A stretch of DNA of 32,452 nt, taken from the NCBI GenBank assembly GCA_017410145.1, contig JAFQRJ010000021.1, positions 1-32,452 on the forward strand. Direction: 5' to 3'. Every line of letters starts with the position of its first letter. Within the stretch, counting starts at the first letter, position 1. The stretch is from Tyzzerella sp. GTDB taxonomy: Bacteria > Bacillota > Clostridia > Lachnospirales > Lachnospiraceae. Position numbers and translations under genes: made by a program. Positions 6,357-15,347 of the stretch are shown piece by piece. The notes below the pieces were generated by a model, which saw nothing but the letters and a program-made list of their open reading frames with translations, made no database searches and was not told the origin of the DNA.

Positions 6357-9300
6357 TGTTTTTATGCTATTTAACACATTTTTCACAACCTCTAAAATAT
6401 CGTCGTCTTTCTCTTTCTTGTTTTTAGAAAGTTTCTTATAAGTGAAATATGGATTTGTATCCACAGTAAACTTTAAATTCCCTCTGTATTCCTCTACCAT
6501 AGATGCGATTCTCTCCACATGAACATTTGCTTTTTCATACATCACAAATTTAATCACATCGCCTTTTTGCTCTACACTGACAACTGAAACACTATGAGCC
6601 AAAGCCTTTAATAACGCAATATTTAAAAGTTGCAATACTTTTTTCGGAGCTTCTCCAAAACGGTCTATTAATTCTTCCAGCATATCCTCCATCTCTGCTT
6701 CATTTTCAATGGATGCAATCCGTTTGTAAATATCCAGTTTTTGGTATTCATTTGGAATATAAGATGCCGGAATAAATGCATCTACATTTAAATCTATGGT
6801 CGTTGTAAACGGTTCTTCCTCAAGTTCGCCCTTCAAATGCTTCACTGCTTCATTTAACATTTTGCAGTACAAATCATATCCCACTGCTTCCATGTGACCA
6901 TGCTGCTCCGCTCCCAGGAGATTTCCCGCACCGCGGATTTCCAAATCTCGCATGGCAATCTTAAATCCTGAACCTAAATCCGTAAATTCGCGTATGGCAG
7001 CAAGCCTCTTTTCAGCCACCTCACGAAGTAATTTATCACGACGGTACATTAAAAATGCATATGCCATACGATTGGAACGACCAACACGTCCTCGAAGTTG
7101 ATACATCTGAGACAATCCCAATTGATCGGCATCATGAATAATCATGGTGTTCGCATTGGAAATATCAAGACCGGTTTCAATAATCGTGGTCGATACCAAA
7201 ACATCAATTTCTCCATTGATAAAGTCCAACATGATATTTTCCAGCTTATTCTCCCGCATCTGACCGTGTGCATAGGCAACTGTAGCCTCCGGTACAAGAT
7301 TTTGAATTTTAGCTGCAATTTCATCTATATCCTTGACCTTATTATACACGTAATATACCTGTCCCTGCCGCGACAATTCTCTTTGAATCGCTTCCCGAAC
7401 CATTTCATCGTTATACTCCATAACATAGGTTTGAATCGGCATACGGTCGTTTGGTGCCTCCTCCAGCACACTCATATCACGAATTCCAATTAAACTCATG
7501 TGAAGGGTTCTTGGAATCGGTGTAGCAGTCAACGTAAGCACATCCACGTTTTCTTTTAATTTTTTGATTTTCTCCTTATGCTGCACACCAAAACGTTGTT
7601 CTTCGTCTATAATCAAAAGACCCAAATCCTTGAATTCTAAATCATCACTCAGAACACGATGAGTTCCTATGATGATATCCACCAGCCCTCTTTTTGTATC
7701 CTCGACAGTCTTCTTTTGCTGCGCACCGGTGCGAAATCTACACATCAAATCTACGCGCACAGGATATTCTTTCATCCGCTGCATAAAGGTATTATAATGC
7801 TGCTGGGCAAGTACGGTTGTAGGTACAAGGTAAACTACCTGTTTATTCTCCTGCACTGCCTTAAAAGCAGCCCGAATGGCAATCTCTGTCTTACCATAAC
7901 CCACATCCCCACAAATCAGACGGTCCATAATCTTGGTGCTTTCCATGTCCCGTTTCACTGCTTCAATAGCAAGCAATTGGTCATCTGTCTCCTCAAATGG
8001 AAACATTTCTTCAAATTCCCTTTGCCAAACGGTGTCCTTTCCATACACAAAGCCTGCTTTTTCCTGTCTTGCAGCATAGAGTTCCACTAGGTCCTTTGCA
8101 ATTTCTCTTACAGCCCCACGTACACGACTTTTTGTCCGATTCCACTCTTGTCCGCCCAAGCGGTTGAGCTTCGGTTTCCTTGCATCCGCACTGGCATATT
8201 TTTGAATCAAATCCAATTGCGTAGCCGGAATGTAAAGGTTTCCGTTACCTGCATAGGAAATCTTCATGTAATCCTTTGCAACTTTATCTATTTCAATCTT
8301 TTCAATCCCTTGATAAATTCCGAGACCGTGATTCTCATGAACCACATAATCTCCCACCTTCAATTCGGCGAAATTGAGGATTTTTTGACCTTCATATGTC
8401 TTCCGTTTCTTTTTTTTCTTTGCCTTCCCGAAAATATCTGTCTCTGAAATCACCATGAACTTGAGCATAGGATATTCATAACCTTCTGTCACATGCCCAT
8501 AGGTGACCATGATTTCGCCTTCTCCAACTTCGCGATTCATATCTTCGCTGTAAAAACTGCTCAAATTATAATCTCGCAAATCTTCTGCAAGACGTTTCGC
8601 TCTGGTTCTGGAGCCTGAAAGAAGCACAACCCGATACCCCGTACGTTTGAAGCGTTTTAAATCTCTGGTAAGCATTTCAAAACTGTTATTATACGGATTA
8701 ATGGATTTACTTTGTAAATGAAACACTTCTTTCGCACGAAGTTCCTTGCATTTCATCTCCAATGCTGAAAATGCAACACTATGGAAATCATTGATTTTAG
8801 ATGCTATTTCTTTGGTCGTAAACAACTTCATTTCCTCATCCGAAACATCATAGCCGCTTTCCATACGATTGGCCTGAGCCTGTACAAACTCTGCCTCTAC
8901 GCCTTCGCCTTTTTCTATCAAACGCACTGGTTCATCTAAGAACAAAATTGTTTTTTCCAAATCAAAATAATCTAAAAAAGATACTCGTTTTGCCTGCTCT
9001 TCCGGGAAATCACTGGCCGGATAAATGGTGATTTCTTTCAGATTTTCAATGGAACGCTGACTTTCCACATCAAAGGTACGAATGGAATCAATCTCATCCC
9101 CCCACAACTCAATACGAATTGGGACCTCTTCCGTCAAAGAATAAATATCCAGTATTCCGCCTCGCACCGCAAATTGTCCCGGTCCGGAAATCTGTTCCTC
9201 TCTCTCATAGCCCAGAAACACCATGTCCTTTTTCAGTTGCTCAAAATCAACGGTATCTCCCAGTTTGAACATGCGAATCCGCTCTTCTACAACTTGAAGC

Positions 9301-9683
9301 GGCAACAGAGCGTCCATAAATCCATCCAAACTAGTTATCACAGTCACATTACTTTGCTCCATCATTGCTTGGAAAACTTCCATTCGCTGCTTCAGCAAAT
9401 ATTTCCCTCGCAAATCTGCCTGATAAAATAGTAAATCTTTCGCGGGATAAAGATAAACATTACTATCTAAAAAACGGTATTCCTCATATATTTGTTTGGC
9501 CTTCATCTCACTTGAAGTAGCGATGATTTTATAATCAAAACCATCGCCCAATGCATACATCATATGTGTCTTTTGAGAATTTACACAGCCTGCAAACTGC
9601 AAAATCCCTTTCTCTTTTTTGCATTTCTTCTGAACTGTCTCAAATTCTGCCAGCTCCATAAGTGGTGCTATGAAAGCCTTCAT
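6345..9683 (-). CDS. mfd: Transcription-repair coupling factor Mfd
   Basis: The 1112-aa ATP-driven translocase removes stalled RNA polymerase and recruits UvrA. It is close to the usual family length. The N-terminal UvrB-homology module is at about 1-300. A CarD-like RNA-polymerase interaction domain (DYVVHENHGLGIYQGI) lies near residue 450. The helicase core has Walker A GDVGYGKTE near 595, DEEQRFG near 690, TATPIPRTLHMSL, and motif VI around QLRGRVGRS. A C-terminal TRCF domain with ASYIPNEYQKLDIYKRIAS ends the protein. It starts 2 bp after pth with GGAG before ATG, so the two are co-transcribed, an order shared by many Firmicutes. Confidence 0.97.
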   Translation of the reverse strand: MKAFIAPLMELAEFETVQKKCKKEKGILQFAGCVNSQKTHMMYALGDGFDYKIIATSSEMKAKQIYEEYRFLDSNVYLYPAKDLLFYQADLRGKYLLKQRMEVFQAMMEQSNVTVITSLDGFMDALLPLQVVEERIRMFKLGDTVDFEQLKKDMVFLGYEREEQISGPGQFAVRGGILDIYSLTEEVPIRIELWGDEIDSIRTFDVESQRSIENLKEITIYPASDFPEEQAKRVSFLDYFDLEKTILFLDEPVRLIEKGEGVEAEFVQAQANRMESGYDVSDEEMKLFTTKEIASKINDFHSVAFSALEMKCKELRAKEVFHLQSKSINPYNNSFEMLTRDLKRFKRTGYRVVLLSGSRTRAKRLAEDLRDYNLSSFYSEDMNREVGEGEIMVTYGHVTEGYEYPMLKFMVISETDIFGKAKKKKKRKTYEGQKILNFAELKVGDYVVHENHGLGIYQGIEKIEIDKVAKDYMKISYAGNGNLYIPATQLDLIQKYASADARKPKLNRLGGQEWNRTKSRVRGAVREIAKDLVELYAARQEKAGFVYGKDTVWQREFEEMFPFEETDDQLLAIEAVKRDMESTKIMDRLICGDVGYGKTEIAIRAAFKAVQENKQVVYLVPTTVLAQQHYNTFMQRMKEYPVRVDLMCRFRTGAQQKKTVEDTKRGLVDIIIGTHRVLSDDLEFKDLGLLIIDEEQRFGVQHKEKIKKLKENVDVLTLTATPIPRTLHMSLIGIRDMSVLEEAPNDRMPIQTYVMEYNDEMVREAIQRELSRQGQVYYVYNKVKDIDEIAAKIQNLVPEATVAYAHGQMRENKLENIMLDFINGEIDVLVSTTIIETGLDISNANTMIIHDADQLGLSQMYQLRGRVGRSNRMAYAFLMYRRDKLLREVAEKRLAAIREFTDLGSGFKIAMRDLEIRGAGNLLGAEQHGHMEAVGYDLYCKMLNEAVKHLKGELEEEPFTTTIDLNVDAFIPASYIPNEYQKLDIYKRIASIENEAEMEDMLEELIDRFGEAPKKVLQLLNIALLKALAHSVSVVSVEQKGDVIKFVMYEKANVHVERIASMVEEYRGNLKFTVDTNPYFTYKKLSKNKKEKDDDILEVVKNVLNSIKTLLD

Positions 9684-9685
9684 AT

Positions 9686-10264
9686 CTACTCCTTCACAAT
9701 TTTTTTGTTAAATTCATTCATGGCCGCATCAACTTCACCTTGCACTATGAATTCTACAGCATTGACTGCTTTTTTATAGCCTTCTTCCATTTCCTCTTTC
9801 TCTGCTTTTGAAAAGTGCCCCAGCACGTAATCAGCAAGGTCATAATTTTTCGGCTTTTCCCCAACGCCTACTTTAATTCTTTGGAACACATTGGTGCCCA
9901 CGTGCTGAATAATATTTTTAATTCCGTTATGTCCGCCTGCACTTCCCTTTTTACGAATCCGGAGTTGTCCTACGTCCAAACTAACATCATCAAAAATAAC
10001 CAGAAGTTCTGTCTCAACATCCACCTTGTAAAAGTCCAAGACAGAACGCACACTTTCTCCACTCAGATTCATATATGTCTGCGGTTTTACAAGCAGAACC
10101 TTTTGCCCTGCAATAATACCTTTCCCACAAAAAGCACGGTGCTTGCGTTCCGTAACCGATATATTATATTTTTCCGCAATTGCATCTATTACATCAAATC
10201 CAACATTATGACGGGTTCCTGCGTATTCAGCTGTGGGATTTCCAAGCCCTACGATAACAAACAT
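9686..10264 (-). CDS. pth: Peptidyl-tRNA hydrolase
   Basis: Cleaves peptidyl-tRNA released from stalled ribosomes. The 192-aa product is of standard Pth length. The N-terminus FVIVGLGNPTAEYAGTRHN contains catalytic H19 (E. coli H20). Also present are the KPQTYMNLSGESV signature with the conserved Asn, and DDVSLDVGQLRIRKKGSAGG with the catalytic Asp and the GGHNG loop. GAGGTGT precedes ATG. It is the first gene of the pth-mfd operon. Confidence 0.97.
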   Translation of the reverse strand: MFVIVGLGNPTAEYAGTRHNVGFDVIDAIAEKYNISVTERKHRAFCGKGIIAGQKVLLVKPQTYMNLSGESVRSVLDFYKVDVETELLVIFDDVSLDVGQLRIRKKGSAGGHNGIKNIIQHVGTNVFQRIKVGVGEKPKNYDLADYVLGHFSKAEKEEMEEGYKKAVNAVEFIVQGEVDAAMNEFNKKIVKE

Positions 10265-10294
10265 ACTTACACCTCATTTCCTATATTCTTTTTC

Positions 10295-10323
10295 ATTTTA
10301 CAAGAATGTACTTGGTTTGTCAC
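10295..10323 (-). promoter_or_regulatory. Promoter of pth-mfd
   Basis: Minus strand GTGACA (10318-10323), 17-bp spacer, TAAAAT (10295-10300), about 30 bp upstream of the pth ATG. Confidence 0.5.
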
Positions 10324-10399
10324 GCAAAACCCATGAATATTTTACCTTTTATCTACATACATTATTAAAAAAGAAATTTTATCCATCTAGGAGGCACCT

Positions 10400-10837
10400 A
10401 TGAGTTCGAAGACAAGAATTGTGGTCTTGCACATGAAAGAAATTATTTACACTGCGGTCTTTGCCTTACTCGGCATTTTATTAATTATATTATTAGCATT
10501 TATGTTTTATCCGAAACAAAAAGATTCCGGAAAACAAAAACAACAATATGTTCCGGGAATCTATACTTCCACCATCTCGTTGAATCAAACAACTCTAGAG
10601 GTAGAAGTTTCCCTTGACAGTTCCCATATTAATGCCATACGTTTCACAAATCTGGATGAATCCGTTGCTACTATGTATCCGTTGGCACAACCAACTATCG
10701 AATATATAGCTGAACAAATCTATGAAACCCAGTCCCTGGAAAACATTGCATACAGCGAGGACAGTCCATACACTTCGCAGGTTATATTAAATGCAATTGA
10801 GGATGCCATTGAAAAAGGAAAAATGAAAAATGAATAA
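10400..10837 (+). CDS. Membrane-anchored FMN_bind-like protein of unknown function
   Basis: A 145-aa protein with one N-terminal membrane anchor (about 15-38) and an extracytoplasmic domain. The domain begins YVPGIYTSTISL and runs through beta strands (TLEVEVSLDSSHINAIRF) to a C-terminal helix TSQVILNAIEDAIEKGK. This is the layout of the FMN_bind domain (PGxYxG, 'V.V.dG.I..v', 'SGATxTS..i..Ai'). However, the flavinylated S(G)AT motif is replaced by EDSPYTSQ, so covalent FMN attachment looks unlikely. AGGAGG (10389-10394) supports ATG 10400. It is monocistronic, divergent from pth and convergent with upp. The assignment to the fold is by eye. Confidence 0.55.
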   Translation: MSSKTRIVVLHMKEIIYTAVFALLGILLIILLAFMFYPKQKDSGKQKQQYVPGIYTSTISLNQTTLEVEVSLDSSHINAIRFTNLDESVATMYPLAQPTIEYIAEQIYETQSLENIAYSEDSPYTSQVILNAIEDAIEKGKMKNE

Positions 10838-10843
10838 CCAAAC

Positions 10844-10884
10844 AAAAAGCTTCTGGCTCATTTCTTTGAGTCAGAAGCTTTTTT
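10844..10884. terminator. Bidirectional terminator between the FMN_bind-like gene and upp
   Basis: A hairpin AAAAGCTTCTG.CTCA with loop TTTCTT pairs with TGAG.CAGAAGCTTTT. T runs lie on both strands, serving the converging genes at 10400 and 10905. Confidence 0.85.
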
Positions 10885-10904
10885 ATGTGTTAAGAAATCC
10901 TCAC

Positions 10905-11546
10905 TTATTTTGTTCCGAAGATTCTATCTCCGGCATCACCAAGTCCCGGACAAATGTATGCATTTTCATTTAGTCCTCTATCTAGATCACCAATAAATAT
11001 CTTCACATCCGGATGGGCTTTTTGTAATTTTTCCACCCCTTCAGGTGCTGCAATTACACACATAAATGTAATGTCTTTTCCACCGTGCTGTTTGATAAAA
11101 TCAATGGCTGCAACTGCAGAACCACCGGTTGCAAGCATTGGGTCAACTACAAAGATTTTACGAAGTTCAATCGGTGCCGGAAGTTTGCAATAATATTCAT
11201 GTGGTTCATGTGTTTCTTCATCACGATACAAGCCTATATGTCCGATTTTAGCCGCCGGCATTAACTTAAGCAGACCACCCACAAGACCAAGCCCTGCTCT
11301 TAAGATTGGTACAATCGCAGGTTTCTTTCCTGCAATTACCGGACAACTTGCTGTCTCAAGCGGAGTCTCAACATCCACATACTGGAGTTTCAAATCTCGA
11401 AGTGCCTCATATCCCATAAGCATTGCAATTTCCTCTACAATCGCACGAAATTCATTGGTTCCTGTCTCTTTGTTTCTCAGCATCGTAATTTTATGCTTAA
11501 TCAGAGGATGTTCACAAATTACGATATTTTCATTTCCATTATACAT
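10905..11546 (-). CDS. upp: Uracil phosphoribosyltransferase
   Basis: Converts uracil plus PRPP to UMP (pyrimidine salvage). The 213-aa product has the start [38 protein letters not shown] and the PRPP loop [12 protein letters not shown] (about 134-145). The C-terminal uracil-binding segment ends [17 protein letters not shown]. It is the last gene of a three-gene operon with a HAD phosphatase and an 87-aa protein (21-bp gap to the latter). A salvage role is consistent with the NupC-type transporter elsewhere in the window, though they are not linked. Confidence 0.97.
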   Translation of the reverse strand: MYNGNENIVICEHPLIKHKITMLRNKETGTNEFRAIVEEIAMLMGYEALRDLKLQYVDVETPLETASCPVIAGKKPAIVPILRAGLGLVGGLLKLMPAAKIGHIGLYRDEETHEPHEYYCKLPAPIELRKIFVVDPMLATGGSAVAAIDFIKQHGGKDITFMCVIAAPEGVEKLQKAHPDVKIFIGDLDRGLNENAYICPGLGDAGDRIFGTK

Positions 11547-11567
11547 GTTTCTTTCCTTCCTTTCTCT

Positions 11568-11831
11568 TTATCCCTCTACAATCAGATATCTTCCACTTGG
11601 CAATGCAAAAACTTCCGAAGCCTCTTCTAATTCATCATTTCCTATATCTGAAATGTCTGTACCGTTTTCTTCGAAATACTCTCTCACTTCTTTCAGGGAA
11701 TCCACGACGACTGCCATACAGTCTTCTAAAAACGCTTCCGCTTCTTCCATTGTCTCTGCAACCGGTTCATCAAATAATTGTAATTGTTTCTTCAAAAAAA
11801 TCTTCAAGCATTCTTCATCATATTCATACAT
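11568..11831 (-). CDS. Conserved small acidic protein of unknown function
   Basis: An 87-aa acidic protein, MYEYDEECLKIFLKKQLQLF..., with two predicted helices (EEAEAFLEDCMAVVVDSLKEVREYF) and a short C-terminal strand segment (EVFALPSGRYLIVEG). No membrane segment or catalytic motif is seen. It begins 1 bp past the HAD gene's stop with AGGAGAAAAATAAC as ribosome site, and ends just before upp. The tight spacing shows it is a real gene of the operon. I do not recognise a function. Confidence 0.7.
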   Translation of the reverse strand: MYEYDEECLKIFLKKQLQLFDEPVAETMEEAEAFLEDCMAVVVDSLKEVREYFEENGTDISDIGNDELEEASEVFALPSGRYLIVEG

Positions 11832-11832
11832 G

Positions 11833-12495
11833 TTATTTTTCTCCTTTTACAATTGAAATTATTTCTTCAGCTTGGTCTACGATATATACCGCACCATGTT
11901 CTTTCAAAACCTCTTTCGAGCGAAATCCCCATGTCACACCGATTGTAGTCACTTTCGCGGCACATCCCGTTTCCATGTCTACATCCGAATCACCGATATA
12001 AAGACATTCTTCAATATCTACATTCAGTTCCTTTGCAATCATGAACAAAGCTGTTGGATCCGGTTTCCTTGGAACCCCTTCCTGCTGCCCTTGCACACTC
12101 ACAAATGTGTCTCTGCCAAAAAAGGTCGTCACCACATCTTTCGTCTGTAAATGTGGCTTGTTCGAAAGAACTGCCAAACGTACTTCTGCTTTTTTCAGTG
12201 TCTCCAGCATCTCCGTAATCCCTTCATATGGTGCAACATGATAAGTGCAATTCTCCTTAAAAATCCTCCCATACACTTCCATTGCTTGTTCCACATGAAG
12301 CAATTCGGGATCTCCCGCTGCTTCTAAGGAACGCTCGATTAATTTCCTCGCTCCGCTTCCTACAAAGGCTTTACACTGCTCAGCCGTAATCTGAGACAGT
12401 CCCAGTTCACTCAAGGTGGCATTCACGGAATAGGTCAATGACTCTAATGTATCTGTCAATGTGCCGTCCAAGTCAAAAATGCATGCTTTGTACAT
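11833..12495 (-). CDS. gph: HAD-superfamily phosphatase (phosphoglycolate phosphatase-like)
   Basis: A 220-aa HAD subfamily IA hydrolase. Motif I is FDLDGTLTDTLESL with D8 and D10. A four-helix cap comes next, then motif II at AVLSNKP, motif III Lys around RKPDP, and motif IV YIGDSDVDMETG. The DGTLTDT start and the DVDME motif are typical of phosphoglycolate phosphatase/PpaX-type enzymes; the true substrate could be another small phosphoester. AGGAGG precedes ATG. It is the first gene of the operon with the 87-aa gene and upp. Confidence 0.85.
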   Translation of the reverse strand: MYKACIFDLDGTLTDTLESLTYSVNATLSELGLSQITAEQCKAFVGSGARKLIERSLEAAGDPELLHVEQAMEVYGRIFKENCTYHVAPYEGITEMLETLKKAEVRLAVLSNKPHLQTKDVVTTFFGRDTFVSVQGQQEGVPRKPDPTALFMIAKELNVDIEECLYIGDSDVDMETGCAAKVTTIGVTWGFRSKEVLKEHGAVYIVDQAEEIISIVKGEK

Positions 12496-12524
12496 GATGT
12501 CCTCCTATTCAAGTTTATACCTTT

Positions 12525-12553
12525 ATCATAGTATGAACATGTTTAAATTTCAA
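12525..12553 (-). promoter_or_regulatory. Promoter of the HAD-87aa-upp operon
   Basis: Minus strand TTGAAA (12548-12553), 17-bp spacer, TATGAT (12525-12530), 30 bp upstream of the HAD start. Confidence 0.55.
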
Positions 12554-12600
12554 TAGTTGTTTGTCAAGGGCTAAAAGTTTTTTTATTTTCATATAGATTA

Positions 12601-12630
12601 GAATAGTTTCATGCCGTCTTGTGCATCATT
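12601..12630 (+). promoter_or_regulatory. Possible sigma-F/G-type promoter of sigG
   Basis: GAATA (12601-12605), an 18-bp spacer and CATCATT (12624-12630). This resembles the Bacillus sigma-G consensus GNATR-N17/18-CATNNTA in all but the last base. Autoregulation of sigG from such a promoter is known in Bacillus. No good sigma-A promoter is seen here. Confidence 0.4.
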
Positions 12631-12664
12631 TTACTATTACAAAATGTAGTAGGAGGATGACAAG

Positions 12665-13444
12665 ATGGCTCTTAATAAAGTGGAAATCTGTGGTGTGGAT
12701 ACGTCAAAACTTCCATTGTTAAAGGAAGATGAAAAGAAGGAACTTTTTGCAAGAATCAAGCAGGGGGATCAGGAAGCGAAAGAAGAATATATTAAAGGAA
12801 ATCTAAGACTTGTCCTTAGCGTTATCAAGCGTTTTGCAAACAGCAATGAAAATGTGGATGACCTGTTTCAAATAGGCTGTGTAGGCTTGATTAAGGCAAT
12901 TAATAACTTTAATACTGATTTAGATGTGAAATTTTCAACTTATGCGGTTCCCATGATTATTGGTGAAATTCGCAGATATATGCGTGACAACAGTTCTATT
13001 CGAGTAAGCCGTTCGTTAAGAGATATTGCGTATAAAGCAATTTATGCGAAAGAAAATTATCTGAAGAGGAATTTAAAAGAACCGACTATACAAGAAATTG
13101 CGGATGAAATCGGAATTCCTAAGGAAGATATTGCATTTGCAATGGATGCCATTCAGACACCTATGAGCCTACAGGAGCCCGTTTATAACGATGGAGATGA
13201 TGCGTTATATGTAATGGACCAAATTAGCGATAAAAAGAACCGGGAAGAGAACTGGATTGAAGAATTAGCATTACAGGCAGCGATGAAATGTTTAAATGAG
13301 CGTGAACGTTACATTATTAAGCTTCGTTTTTATGAGGGAAAAACTCAGATGGAGGTGGCTGAAGAAATTGCCATCTCGCAAGCCCAAGTAAGTCGACTGG
13401 AAAAGCATGCGCTTAAAACAATGAGGAATTATTTAAGGAATTAA
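12665..13444 (+). CDS. sigG: RNA polymerase sporulation sigma factor SigG
   Basis: Directs late forespore transcription. The 259-aa sigma-70 family protein opens with NKVEICGVDTSKLPLL, the SigG/SigF-specific N-terminus that contacts anti-sigma SpoIIAB. Region 2 has NLRLVLSVIKRFANSNENVDDLFQIG and KFSTYAVPMIIGEIRRYMRD. Region 3 has VSRSLRDIAYKA, and region 4 has ERERYIIKLRFYEGKTQMEVAEEI and SQAQVSRLEKHAL. AGGAGG at 12651-12656 sets the start. In most Clostridia sigG follows sigE in tandem. Here it is on the opposite strand and separated from sigE by an MBL nuclease gene, so the locus is rearranged. Confidence 0.95.
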   Translation: MALNKVEICGVDTSKLPLLKEDEKKELFARIKQGDQEAKEEYIKGNLRLVLSVIKRFANSNENVDDLFQIGCVGLIKAINNFNTDLDVKFSTYAVPMIIGEIRRYMRDNSSIRVSRSLRDIAYKAIYAKENYLKRNLKEPTIQEIADEIGIPKEDIAFAMDAIQTPMSLQEPVYNDGDDALYVMDQISDKKNREENWIEELALQAAMKCLNERERYIIKLRFYEGKTQMEVAEEIAISQAQVSRLEKHALKTMRNYLRN

Positions 13445-13526
13445 TTGTTATCAATTGGTATGTATTTGAAAAAAATCATTAAAATCTAACCCAAATGCAG
13501 CCAAAATTCTTGTTTTTTATGAATTT

Positions 13527-13615
13527 TTGTTTGTATATGAAATAATTTATATTTTTCTAACTCAAAAAGGGGGACTTTGAGTTAGTTCTTATATAATTAT
13601 TTTGTATACGAACAA
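13527..13615. repeat. 89-bp intergenic long hairpin with GGGGG loop
   Basis: The sequence folds end to end. TTGTTTGTATA (13527-13537) pairs with TATACGAACAA (13605-13615, one wobble), AT-rich middle segments pair partly, and a perfect 10-bp inner stem CTAACTCAAA (13557-13566) with TTTGAGTTAG (13576-13585) leaves the loop AAGGGGGAC. It lies between convergent sigG and the MBL gene. The T tract after it is weak, so it is not a standard terminator. It fills most of an otherwise empty 219-bp gap. Confidence 0.6.
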
Positions 13616-13624
13616 TCAAATTTC

Positions 13625-13654
13625 AAAAAAGAGACCCATCTTACAATGAGCCTC
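13625..13654 (-). terminator. Terminator of the MBL nuclease gene
   Basis: On the minus strand a 9-bp stem (GAGGCTCAT with ATGGGTCTC, two G-U pairs) has loop TGTAAG and is followed by six T. It lies 10 bp after the stop codon. Confidence 0.75.
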
Positions 13655-13663
13655 CCAAATTTT

Positions 13664-15277
13664 CTAATCCTTCATATCCCATTTATCCACCAGATTTTGA
13701 ATCTGTCCTTCAAACTTAGCCAAATCCTTATTCGCCATGCCTTCGCACTTCATAACCACCGTCATGAGACGCTTGCATGCGAGCACCAGACGGTTAAATG
13801 CATTCTGGGATCGAATCTGTGTTGGTTTCTCCACCTTCTTCTTAGCGATACGTTGGCCTGCTGAGATAATTTCATTGCTTGCCAAATCCACGCATCCGCC
13901 CGAATACGGCGCAAATGCTTGATATCCGAAGGTGTCTGTAATTGTCTGTGCAAATTCATCCGTAACAGTATCTTCGCCATGAACTACAAACACATGCTGT
14001 ACATCTGACTCAAATCCCTTTAGCCACTTAAGCAGGCCATCCATATCCGCATGACCGCTGACACCCTTTAGGGACTCTATCCGGGCTGCAACTTCAATAT
14101 TTTCACCAAAAAGTTTCACTGCAGATGCCCCATCAATTATTTTTCTTCCAAGTGTCCCCACTGCCTGATATCCCACGAACAATACGGTACACTCTTTTCT
14201 CCACAAATTATGCTTTAAATGATGGCGGATGCGCCCTGCTTCGCACATACCGGAGGCAGAGATAATAACTTTCGGATTGTTGTCAAAATTAATCAATTTG
14301 GAGTCGTCACTGGTTACGGACAGCTTTAATCCCGGAAATACCAGTGGATTCACACCCTTCTCAATCAACCGGAGTGCCTCCTCATCGTAACATGCCCGGC
14401 CATTCTTCGTAAACACATTGGTCGCTTCAATTGCCAGTGGACTGTCTACATACACTTCAAAATCCGGATACTCCGGCAATAGATTTTTCTCCTTGATTTC
14501 GCGAATAAAATATAAGATTTCCTGGGTTCTTCCAACCGCAAAAGAAGGAATAACCACATTTCCGCCCTTCAAAAACGTTTCCTTTAAAATGCGCGTAAAA
14601 TCGCCCAAATAATCCGGTTTTTCCTCACTATGTATACGGTTACCATAAGTGGATTCAATGACAATATAATCCGCTTCTTTCACGTCAGAAGGGTCTTTTA
14701 AAATCGGTTGATCTAGATTTCCAACGTCCCCGGAAAATACAATTTTCTTGGAAACATTGTCTTCTGTAATCCACACCTCTATGCTTGCTGAACCAATCAA
14801 ATGTCCTATGTCATTAAAACGAACTTCAATCCCCTCACACAGTACAATCTTTTGACCATAATCACATGGTGATAGCAGCCCGATTGCATCTATCGCATCC
14901 TGTGTAGTATACAAAGGCTCATACAAAGGCGCACCGGAACGTCTTGCCTTCCGATTCCGCCACTCTGCTTCAAATTCCTGAATATGTGCACTGTCTCGCA
15001 ACATAATATTGCACAAATCAGCCGTTGCAAAGGTGGTAACAATCTCTCCCTTAAACCCATGTTTGCACATCAGCGGAATCAGTCCGGAATGATCAATATG
15101 AGCATGTGTTAAAAGAATATAATCAATCTCCCCTGCTGAAACCGGAACCTCTTGATTTTCATACAAATCCGGTCCCTGTTCCATCCCGCAGTCTATCAAA
15201 ATGGTCTTCCCATTGGCTTCCAAAAAATGACAGCTCCCTGTCACCTCATGAGCTGCACCGATAAATGTAAGTTTCAT
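13664..15277 (-). CDS. MBL-fold / beta-CASP RNA-processing exonuclease family protein
   Basis: A 537-aa metallo-beta-lactamase/beta-CASP nuclease of the Ysh1/CPSF73-like bacterial group. It has HAHIDH metal ligands (H58, H60, D62, H63), a SGDVGNLDQPIL strand with a further metal Asp, the beta-CASP domain with PSFAVGRTQEILYFI and VYVDSPLA, and the ISASGMCEAGRIRHHL and VSGHAD motifs of the C-terminal MBL half. The last 75 residues are basic and helical, an extra C-terminal region perhaps for RNA binding. It probably processes RNA, but the substrate is unknown. It lies between sigE and sigG, transcribed with sigE or from the weak promoter at 15313-15340. Confidence 0.88.
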   Translation of the reverse strand: MKLTFIGAAHEVTGSCHFLEANGKTILIDCGMEQGPDLYENQEVPVSAGEIDYILLTHAHIDHSGLIPLMCKHGFKGEIVTTFATADLCNIMLRDSAHIQEFEAEWRNRKARRSGAPLYEPLYTTQDAIDAIGLLSPCDYGQKIVLCEGIEVRFNDIGHLIGSASIEVWITEDNVSKKIVFSGDVGNLDQPILKDPSDVKEADYIVIESTYGNRIHSEEKPDYLGDFTRILKETFLKGGNVVIPSFAVGRTQEILYFIREIKEKNLLPEYPDFEVYVDSPLAIEATNVFTKNGRACYDEEALRLIEKGVNPLVFPGLKLSVTSDDSKLINFDNNPKVIISASGMCEAGRIRHHLKHNLWRKECTVLFVGYQAVGTLGRKIIDGASAVKLFGENIEVAARIESLKGVSGHADMDGLLKWLKGFESDVQHVFVVHGEDTVTDEFAQTITDTFGYQAFAPYSGGCVDLASNEIISAGQRIAKKKVEKPTQIRSQNAFNRLVLACKRLMTVVMKCEGMANKDLAKFEGQIQNLVDKWDMKD

Positions 15278-15312
15278 ATATCATTCGCTCCTTTTCTATA
15301 AGATCTACTAAC

Positions 15313-15340
15313 ATTATATCATGTACTTTGTACACTTGAA
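15313..15340 (-). promoter_or_regulatory. Possible promoter of the MBL gene with palindromic spacer
   Basis: Minus strand TATAAT (15313-15318) with a weak -35 TTCAAG (15335-15340, 16-bp spacer). The spacer holds a perfect palindrome TGTAC-TTT-GTACA (15322-15334), which could be a regulator site. Confidence 0.35.
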
Positions 15341-15347
15341 TAGACTT

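Noticed and set aside
9815-10336. 173-aa plus-strand ORF antisense to pth
   Set aside because: pth is unmistakable on the other strand; the antisense frame has no ribosome site or recognisable domain.
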